Shown here piece after piece: positions 31,310 to 41,100 of a stretch of DNA of 64,000 nucleotides. The stretch lies in the NCBI GenBank assembly GCA_951394045.1, contig OX595990.1, positions 1,887,049 to 1,951,048 of the forward strand. The letters run 5' to 3'. The stretch's first letter is position 1. Each line of letters starts with the position of its first letter. A model generated the notes under the pieces. That model was not told the origin of the DNA. It worked only from the letters and a program-made list of their open reading frames with translations, and made no database searches. The translations under genes were made by a program, and so were the position numbers. The stretch is from Nitzschia sp. DOCU1 (Eukaryota > Bacillariophyta > Bacillariophyceae > Bacillariales > Bacillariaceae).

Positions 31310-31868
31310 GATAAAAGGCGTTTCCGTCGACTGCACGGGGTGCCACAATAACCTTTTAGAATATCAGACTTGTGAAAATGTGTATACTCGCGGTGCACGG
31401 GAATTCGAGTGGAAGACTTCTTCGTTGAAACATTAAAATGCATCCCTCGCATCAACCTCAAATAGATTTCCATTGCATTGGCGAAGAAGGATGTACTGCA
31501 CATTGTTATGTTGGTAGGCTCGCCGTATTCGAGTATTGACAACAGCCCTTCCGTCCATGTGTACCATCTTTCCGAGATTATCAGATAGCATGCTCTGGAT
31601 TTCCTTTCTCTATCTGCGGCTGATCCTTTCACTGCGACTAGCTAGAATTCCATCATTCGACCTATGTTTGAATCATCCATCGGTTTCCACGAGCGAGGAG
31701 TCAGGATGGAAGAAAGCAAAACGCTGTACGTTGGTGCGATTAAGAACAACTCGAATGTCGTTGATGGTGTTGTGGTCGACAATAACACATTGAAATGGAC
31801 CAGACCATATCATAAGATAATGCTAGCCAGGGGGCGATTTTTATACTAATAAAGAATACATGCTTTTC
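31310..31868. other. Convergent intergenic region
   Basis: 559 bp between the 3' ends of the SNARE and RDD genes. The short open frames present have no motifs. Nothing further is seen. Confidence 0.45.
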
Positions 31869-33078
31869 TTAGATTACATTACAGCACCCTCTTGTCCGCC
31901 TGACCCGCTCGTGTTGGTTTTCCATGGGGAATGTTGAATAGAAGCTATCACGTGGCGAATTGTTGTTCCCGACATTTGGAAGGGACTCGTTTCGACGTAG
32001 ACGCACTTCCTGGCCCAGGGGCGTTTCTTCGTCGTCATTATTGTAGCCTTCAGTGGAATCGTCTTCTTTTGCAAGTAGAATGTCCAATTCATCGTTGAGA
32101 TCCTCATCACTAGTCACGGTCCCTTGCTCCTGACGCAGAGCACGATGACGAAGCTTCGCTAACTTGGCGTCCCATAGGTAGATGATTCCGGTATCTGCGA
32201 CCATGTCATGCAGCATGCGTCCATCTCGACGAAACAACCCAATGGCCCCAAGCGGTGGGCATAGCGTCAACGTTACGGGCAACAAGCACGTTCGTACAAA
32301 TGCTTGCTTTACGGACACTGTGGCATAGGGACTAGACCGGTTACAATCGCACACCTTGAGACCGACAATTGCCATTCCAAAGGTCTGACCAGCAAGTCCG
32401 ACAGAAAGGAAAAAATAACTGAACCAGAAAAGACAATAGAGGGCCACCATCCAATCACCTCCTTCGCGTTGAAAGTCTTTTGTTTTCATCTCCGCCTCGT
32501 CATGGCTTTTTCTCAGAAATAAGATCAAACACCACTCAATCAATCGAAACAAAAGAGCAAAAAGTAGAATGACTGTAAAAACGTCAATCAAAATGGCGAT
32601 CGCCTTGCTGACAAAGCCGCAATATCTTCCTTGCACTGCGACCGCTTTATTCGTTCTGCCTTTTGGGTATGGGTGACGATCGTCTCGTTGCCGATGGCGC
32701 CCTGGTGCTGGTGGCAAATAGCACCGTTGCCGATGTTGTTCACTCCAAATTCGACACCGAGTCACAATCCTAAGATAGAGGTCAATCATTTGTCACTTGC
32801 AGCCGCAACGTGTCCAAAAATGTGGTGAACACCCCCGTAGAGCTTTTGGCAATGATGGCGCTCGTATCGATCCGTGTCAGAATGGCATCAAAGTTGATTC
32901 GCTCGAGCTGCTTGTCCCAGTCAATGTGCAACAACACCTTGTTCATGTCGATTCTCTGGACCATTTTGTCAACGTCGATGCGCTCGACTACATCATTCAC
33001 GTCGATCCTTCGGATTACGCCGTCGACATCAACGACTTCAATAACATGATTAACAACGCCTGCTATCGGATGCATCAT
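31869..33078 (-). CDS. RDD-family membrane protein with N-terminal RIDVxxV repeats; frame break near 32785
   Basis: The start ATG is at 33078. The first ~95 residues contain about six copies of an 11-residue repeat (ERIDVDKMVQRIDMNKV..), the arrangement seen ahead of the RDD domain in many bacterial RDD proteins. The RDD domain follows in another frame: VQGRYCGFVSKAIAILID, about three membrane spans, GQTFGMAIVGLKV, and GRMLHDMVADT. The acidic C-terminal tail ends RTRGCCNVI. The two frames overlap at 32782–32789, where an AAA run could hide a one-base indel. An intron is the alternative, but no GTAAGT-like donor with a matching phase was found. The function of the RDD family is poorly known; some members are transporters. 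Confidence 0.72.
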
Positions 33079-33415
33079 TGACTAATAATTCCTGTTCACA
33101 TATACTGGTACTCTGGGTATACAGTAGTGATTCTGTCATGTCCATCAGATGGATGGAGGGCGAAGACTGCGAAAGAAAATTCAAAAGCAGCAATGGGAGA
33201 TCCTGCCGACGCGGGAAGGAGGCGAAGCGGCGTATGATAGTTCAATGTTACCATACATAGTCTACATAGGTACCTACGTATAGTACAGTATTCGTTTGGA
33301 ACAGTCACGAGTATCCTGGACTCGGAAATGACAGTTCAAAGCAAAAAAAAATCATCATGGAACTCCAACACATCGAAAGTGGAAAAGACTTTAGCATCGA
33401 GTACTTGGTTACACA
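33079..33415. promoter_or_regulatory. Divergent promoter region
   Basis: 337 bp between the RDD gene (minus) and a plastid-targeted membrane protein gene (plus). There is an A-rich run at 33342–33350. No defined element is claimed. Confidence 0.35.
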
Positions 33416-34342
33416 ATGAGAGGAAATGTCCCTGTAAATATACTACTGCTGGTATTGCTTAGCCGATGTTGCACTGAGCTATGCTGGGCTTTTGCGCCGT
33501 TGTTTCAAGCGGGTCATCGGCATTCTTCGACTACCGGTGGTAGGGCACGCCCGTCGTTGACGACGATCCATGCCAAGAAGAAGAAAGGTTCTGCTGGATC
33601 ACCAGTTTCTCCGTTTTCTCTGGAATCTTTGACGAAAATGGTCATGCCAGGAGCAAAGCCCAGCAGCGTGGAGTCTGGAATTGAAGCTGCCTTAATCTTG
33701 ACTGATAAGAAACGACAAGAAGAATGGAAGAAAGATATGCGACAGCAGTTTCCCCTCGTACCCTCCTTTGTGGTGGACGTTTGTATCGACTCGTTATCGG
33801 AGGCGTTTTCGGTCGTGGCACCGGCAGAGGTCAAAGCCGTACTTCGCCCAGGAGGTCTGGAAAAAGTTCGCCCTGGGCTACAAAAAAAAATTATCTCAGC
33901 TCTTGAGAATCAGGCCGTAGTGAAGGGTATTCCTCTCAAAGCCGATGACAAGCGCCAATTCCTGCAATACTTGGTGAGCATGTCACTCGATTATGCACTA
34001 AAGGACGCCGAGCTACTGCTGGCAGAGCCTGCTGTCAAGCTACGAGCGCTCGATGCACAAAAACGGCAGATCCAAAAATACATGACTCTTCGTGATGTGG
34101 CCTGGTACCGGATTCGATACTATCCTGTACAAACAACGCTACTGAGCATTGCTTCCATCTACATTATATATTCCCTTTATCAACAGACCAAGCACACGTT
34201 ACTCGTTTCGAAGATTTCGGCTATTTTCGCAGCCATAATTACACACATCCAGCTTGTGACAAAAAAGGCAGCAAAGCTACTTGGATTCGGTACCAAGAAA
34301 TCATTCAAGCGAAAGATTGTCCGTCGAGTAGCTCGGAGGTAG
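33416..34342 (+). CDS. Plastid-targeted membrane protein of unknown function
   Basis: 308 residues from an ATG at 33416. The leader is a signal peptide with the textbook diatom plastid junction CWAFAP followed by a Ser/Thr/basic transit-like stretch. The mature part is mainly helical and mixed-charge (residues 60–220). A probable membrane span follows near 242–258 (TTLLSIASIYIIYSLY), with a second hydrophobic stretch near 270–285, then a very basic end (KKSFKRKIVRRVARR). No family is recognised. The location suggested is a plastid membrane or the periplastid side. Confidence 0.8.
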   Translation: MRGNVPVNILLLVLLSRCCTELCWAFAPLFQAGHRHSSTTGGRARPSLTTIHAKKKKGSAGSPVSPFSLESLTKMVMPGAKPSSVESGIEAALILTDKKRQEEWKKDMRQQFPLVPSFVVDVCIDSLSEAFSVVAPAEVKAVLRPGGLEKVRPGLQKKIISALENQAVVKGIPLKADDKRQFLQYLVSMSLDYALKDAELLLAEPAVKLRALDAQKRQIQKYMTLRDVAWYRIRYYPVQTTLLSIASIYIIYSLYQQTKHTLLVSKISAIFAAIITHIQLVTKKAAKLLGFGTKKSFKRKIVRRVARR

Positions 34343-35172
34343 GCGGAAACGGATTGGAATTCGCCATGGCATGACCCACCATCTATTAGGCGAAACGCAT
34401 TCGCCGCCACAACAAGAGTCCAGTATATTTCGTCATTGTCTGGTCTACGTGCGTCTGAAAATGGAAGGCCATAGGCTATGATACTACTTCTACTAGTAGA
34501 GTGAACCGCTGGTTCTTTTCCAGACCAAAGTATCATCTAACAAATCCAGGCGTACTATTTAAAGCAGCGAAGTGTAGCCTAGTGGTATGCTTATTGCAAG
34601 AAGCCGGTCATTCTTTCTTGCATCTTGCCGCAATCACCGTGTTTTCGCCTGCCATCGATGTTGGTATAACCGCTCGATTAGCATTTATAGTGAATGCATC
34701 AACACGAGATGACGGCACGCAGTACCGAGTAGAGAAGCATAGTTTGACTGAGCTACAGTGCTTTCATCGACTCGACGTCTTCGTAGTGGAGAAGAGGTGA
34801 GAAGATAAACCAATCTCTGGGTAGAAGGGCAGGACCGAATCCGTTCAGTCCAGTCAGTCGGCCGGACGGAAGTACTACTACTGCTGGCCACAGCGCGGTC
34901 GTACTATTATCGTACGATACAATATTTGGGCAGGATATTCGAAGGATGATCTATCCCAGTGGCCACCCACCTATCCCAGTGGCATATAATAAAACAGCTA
35001 AAATAATCGCTTGGGCTTATTCCACCGAAATTGGTATTGATCATTCGTCATGGCAGAGCAAGACTCAGGAAATTGAGATCATCCTCTTTGGCCTTATCAT
35101 CCTCTTTCCATAAAATATCTTCTGGTCAGAACCAAAAAGGTTACAAGTTCACACAACAACACCAACAACAAA
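34343..35172. other. Intergenic region upstream of trypsin 1
   Basis: 830 bp with the presumptive promoter of the first protease gene and several short direct repeats (for example two CTATCCCAGTGGC copies near 34950–34985). A tRNA-like A-box at 34575–34585 has no matching B-box. I call no gene. Confidence 0.4.
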
Positions 35173-38100
35173 ATGAAATTCAGTGTTGCAGCATTCGTGC
35201 TCTCGGCCACGCTCTTGGGCCGCTCTGTGGACGGCGCTCAGCGCGAAAAGTCCGATCGCAAGAAGCAAGAAAAGAACAACCTACGCCCTAGTAGCAATGG
35301 GAAGAGGATTCTCCAAAACAAAGCCATTGATATGCCTTTTCAAAAAACAAGGAAGAATTTTGCTGATTACGAGTCTGATGGTACTGGTCCTCGCGCTTTG
35401 TGGGGGCTCCGTCCCCACAACAACGGAGACTTGGTAGAGGGTGATGACCAGGAGGCAGCTGAGAAAGAAAAGTTGCAGGCAGAGAAGGAAAAGATGCTTC
35501 GTTCTGATGACAGCACCACCAATGCCTCTTGGTCTGCCTCTGCACTCCGTGATCCCGGCAACCATGCCACCCCAGGAAACGATGCAGACAAGAAGGAGGC
35601 TGCTACGAAGGAAAAGCTGGAGGCGGAAAAAGAAACTAAAGCGGTCTTTTCCGTGGAGCAAAAGCTTGGAAACAGCGAAACGCGAGGAGAAAACAACATT
35701 TTCGACAACAGCCAGATTGGGATCAACATTGTTGGCGGTGCTCAGCCGGAAGTTGGTGAATTCCCCTATTACGGTACGTAGCTGAGGAAGCATGCAGTAC
35801 ACTAGAATACCCCTCTAGATCTAACAAGTAGTTAGAGTAAAGAGTACACACAATGGCCTACGTGTAGTACCTACATACCTTACATACATACCTGGCTGAC
35901 GTCGACTTGGTCGAACGTCTGTGGACGCACGGACGGACGGGCAAGGCCGGCGCGGCTGACGAGCAATGACGACGGCAACGGCAAGCGCGGCGAGCCGTCG
36001 ACGTCTACTACTGGAATAGAACTTCCAACGGTATCTAGCTACGGACCTTGAAGAGATTCGAGAAGCTAGATCGGTGGGAGTTGTATCCAACGCATGCAGG
36101 ATGCGTTGAGGAAAGACCCTGGTGGTCTAGGAGCGATAGAATCAGCGATAACTTTAGATCTCACAATTATTTCCACTACAACTTTTTCATCGTACTTTCA
36201 GCGTAGTGCACAGTGTTAACACTCCACGTTACACGCGTGAGCTAAAGATGAAGATTGCAAACAGCATCCCGAAGAAGACCGCTGCCGAGAAGCAGGGCTT
36301 CAAATCAGCACCGGTCAGTATCGAAAGACCCGAGCCAAAGGAGCTCAAAGATGGGGCGTACAGTCAATACGACTTGCGCATTGACCCAAAAGATAAAAAG
36401 TCGCTGACGCGACGCGTCAAACAACCGCATTTCACCGACGGAACGCCCGAAGAGTGGTTCCTTTTCCTTATCGGACTTAAGGATGTGATCGCGGGTCAGG
36501 ACCTAACTACGGGACCTCAGAAATTTGCGTTAACACGCAATTTGCTGAAAGGCCAGGTATTGGCCGCGTTCAACGCGAAGGCCTCGGAACTCGAAGCCGA
36601 AACTCCTGAGAGTTTTGAGAAAAGTTTGCACGCGGTTACGGCGTATGTCCTCCCAAAACGCGCAGTGCAACTTCAAAAGCGCTATATGCGTCGGATCTGC
36701 CGAAAGCCCCCGACGATGACAATGAAGGCGTATGTGGCTCGGCTCCGCGAGCTAAACGAGTACCTCGCGCTATTCGACGAGAAAGGCGAGAAAAACAAAA
36801 TTCCCGATGACGAGCTCATGGAGAATTGCGAGTTTGGAATCCCCGCCAAGTGGCGCAAAGAGATGATCCTACAGGGATTCGAGCCTGTGGACCACACGGT
36901 TCAAGACTTTGTAGACTTCTGCGAACGGCTGGAAGCCACCGAGGAGATCAATGAAGCCCTCAGCAAGAAGGCAGACAACAACGGCAAGTCGAATGACGAA
37001 AAACCCTCGAAGAGGAAGCGCGGAGGCCCGAGAGCGGGAACCGACGGTAAGGCCAAGTATGATTGTCTTTATCATGGCGCTAACAACACCCATGCTACTC
37101 ATGATTGCCTTATTTTAAAGGATCAAGCAAAGAAGATGGCGGCTGCCCATTCGAACGTCGCAGGTCGTTTCAAAAAGGCCCGCTTCGAAAACAAAACTTG
37201 GCGCCGCAGCGACAGCGATGGCGATGGCGAAAAGAAAAAGAAAACAGGCGAGCTTCATGCCTACATCAAGTCGATGGTCGAGAACGCGGTCAAACAATCC
37301 GCAAAGAAACGCAAGGCCGAAGATCCTCCCTCGATGGATAATTTCAATTACGATATGGATGATCTCGACGGTATCGACTTCGACAAACTCAGTGTCAGCG
37401 ACGGCAGCGACAGCGACACCGAAATGGATTGACAATGTGAGCCGGTGACTACGTGTGAATATGAATATAACAGTAATAATAGTGGTGAATTGAACGATTA
37501 CACTAGTTTTATCCAAAGGGACGATGTCCAACAGATGGAATCATTTTACAATAGCGATAGCGTTACAAGCGCAACACAAAATTCGCAAAAATCACACGCA
37601 AGCAGGAATTTCGTTAAACTAACGAAATCTCGAAGTTTCAGCTCTCTCGATGCATGTCTGGCGGAAGCACAGCGCGAGCGCGAGCTTTACTTATTGAACA
37701 CGATTCGAGGTAGTCGAACTGTAGGCTCAAACAAACGACAAAAATCCAGTCATCTAGTACCGATCACGTTTGCACGTGTTAACCAATGCAGCGGACGTCG
37801 GCAACAAGTAGTAACCGTCAAGGCACTTCTTGACTCTGGCGGTAGTGGCTGTCTCTGGAAGAAGAGCAGTGCTAGCAAACTAAAAATAAAGACCCAAAAA
37901 GCGACTACTGTATTCACGACTATGAGCGGTAGTTATAAGTGTACTGAACGCGTGACCACGCAACTCAGTCTACCAGAACTACACGACGATCGATTGATCG
38001 AGTGGGACTTTCACCTAGCAGATGATCTAGGCAACTACGATATGATTATAGGCAGAGACCTCATGCAAGAGCTAGGTCTAGTGATCGACTTCAAAGCTAT

Positions 38101-41100
38101 GGAAGTAGAATGGGACGATGCACGCATGCCAATGAAAGAAATAGATGCGACGACAGCGACGTCGTATCATGTACATGAACGCGGACACGTCGATGAGATG
38201 TCGGACCGCGTCAAGGAAATTCTCGACGCCAAGTACGAGAAAGCCGATGCACGTAGCATTGCTAGGGAGCAAACTCACCTTAGTAAGGATGAGCAGAGTA
38301 AGCTAGAACAGCTACTGACAAAATACCAGACCCTATTCGATGGTACCCTCGGCCGATGGCGTGGGGCCCCCTATGATATTGAACTAGTAGAAGGTGCAAA
38401 GCCGTACCATGCTAGAGCGTACCCTGTACCGAAGGCGTATGAGCGCACTCTCCGCGATGAAGTCGAACGACTCTGTCAAGTCGGAGTACTCAAAAAGGTG
38501 AACCGCTCCGAATGGGGTGCGCCCACCTTTATCATCCCCAAAAAGGATGGAACAGTTCGATTCATCAACGATTTTAGAGAATTGAACAAACGGATTAAAC
38601 GCAAGCCGTATCCAATCCCGAAGATTCAGGACTTACTGATGAAGCTAGAAGGCTTTCAGTACGCGACGAGTCTCGACCTCAACATGGGCTACTATCACAT
38701 AGAGCTAAGTCCAGATAGTAAGAAGCTATGTACTATCGTACTACCTTGGGGTAAGTACGAGATGCAACGCTTGCCGATGGGACTCTCGAATAGTCCCGAC
38801 ATTTTCCAAGAGAAAATGGGCACCCTCTTTGAAGATCTAGAGTACGTACGAGTGTACATCGACGATCTACTAGAACTAACTAAAGGCAATTTTGATGACC
38901 ACCTAGAGAAACTAGAAGTCATTTTCAAACGTCTAAAAGACACTGGTCTCAAGGTGAACGCCCGGAAATCCTTCTTCGCCCGTGGCGAACTGGAATACCT
39001 TGGGTACTGGATAACGCAAGATGGAATCCAACCAGTCGCAAAGAAAGTAGAGGCTATTCATGCCATGAAGGCACCTACTAATAAACGCGAGCTCCGCAAA
39101 TTCATAGGCGTAGTTAACTACTATCGCGACATGTGGATTCGCCGCTCTGAAGTTCTAGCCCCTCTGAGTGCGCTAACTTCTAAAGAAACCAAATGGCAAT
39201 GGGGTCCGGTCGAGCAGAATGCCTTCGACACGATGAAACGAATTATCAGTAAGCAGACACTACTAACATACCCCGATTTCAACATACCATTCGAAATACA
39301 CACCGATGCTAGTCATACTCAGCTAGGTGCAGTGTTATCGCAACGCGGGAAACCGATTGCGTTCTATAGTCAAAAATTGAACCCGGCGCAAACGCGCTAT
39401 ACTATGACAGAACGAGAGCTTTTAGCTATCATCAAAACACTTAAAGAATTTGGCAATATCCTTTTAGGACAGCGAATCAGAGTCTTCACAGACCATAAAA
39501 ATCTTACGTATAAAGAATTTAACACGGAGCGCGTCATGCGTTGGCGCCTCTTAATCGAGGAGTTTGGCCCCGAACTTTTCTACATCAAGGGCGAACACAA
39601 CGTCGTTGCGGACGCACTTAGTCGACTCGATCTCGACAATAGAGCTTTCCCCGAATCGCACTTAAATGAGTTTTTTGGGGGCGACGAATTACCGCGCGAT
39701 GCATTTCCACTCACTTACAAAAACATAGCGCGCATGCAGAATGCCGACCGCGCCTTATTAGCTAAAGTACGCACAAACCCGCTATATTCAGTCAAAGTCT
39801 ATCGTGGGGGCGGAAAGAAGCGAGAACTAATAGTACGCGAGGACAAGATTGTTCTCCCAACGAGTCTCCAGAAACGGTGCGTCAAGTGGTATCACGAGAT
39901 GCTCTGTCACCCAGGAGAAACGCGTACCGAACAAACGATTCGACAACACTTCTACTGGAAAAACATCCGCGGCGATGTCGAGCGGATCTGCAAGTCCTGT
40001 CCGACCTGTCAGCTGACAAAGCGCAAGACAATCAAGTATGGGCATCTTCCACCCAAGGCGGCAGAAATAGACCCTTGGGATACGCTATGTGTCGACCTGA
40101 TAGGTCCATATAAGATAAAACAACTAGGTAGTAAAAAGACACTACAACTATGGTGTCTCACTATGATAGATCCCGCAACCGGATAGTTCGAGATGGTACG
40201 TATAGCAAATAAAGAAGCCTTTTCGATAGCCAGTGCGGCCGAAATGGCGTGGTTTACGAGATATCCGTGGCCACAAAAGATCATTTATGACCGCGGAACT
40301 GAATTCATGGGAGAATTCCGAAGAATGGTGCGCGAAGACTATGGCGTAATGACCAAGCCGATTACAGCGCGAAACCCGCAGGCTAATTCAATTATCGAGC
40401 GAGTTCACCAAACCATAGGGAACATGATTCGCACCTTCGAGTTGCAAAACTCCGAAGACACGGAGTCACTGGACCGAGTCCTTGCAGCCACTATGTTCGC
40501 AGTACGCGCAACGTATCACACAACGATGCAAGCAACTCCAACACAGCTAGTGTTTGGCCGCGACGCTATCCTAAATACCCGGTTCGAAGCTAACTGGAAA
40601 TTAATTAAGGAACGAAAACAATCTCGTATTATCCAAAACAACACAGCTGAAAACAAGACGCGAAGAGTTTACCGGTATCGCGTAGGACAGAAGGTAATGG
40701 TCCGTAATGAACAATCCCGCAAATATGGGACGAATCCTTACAGCGGTCCGTATGAGATCGTGCACATTAATGACAATGGCTCTATTCGCATCAGAAAGGG
40801 AGCAGTGCAACAAACGTACAATATCCGGAATCTGCATCCGTATGAGGAACGCGATGCTAATGATGAGTGAGCTCTTAGAAGCCCTTGTCATGGGGGCGCA
40901 TGCAGTACACTAGAATACCCCTCTAGATCTAACAAGTAGTTAGAGTAAAGAGTACACACAATGGCCTACGTGTAGTACCTACATACCTTAGATACATACC
41001 TGGCTGACGTCGACTTGGTCGAACGTCTGTGGATGCACGGACGGACGGGCAAGGCCGGCGCGGCTGACGAGCAATGACGACGGCAACGGCAAGCGCGGCG

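Noticed and set aside
34575..34585. tRNA-like A-box (TAGCCTAGTGG)
   Set aside because: No B-box at the proper distance and no cloverleaf pairing.
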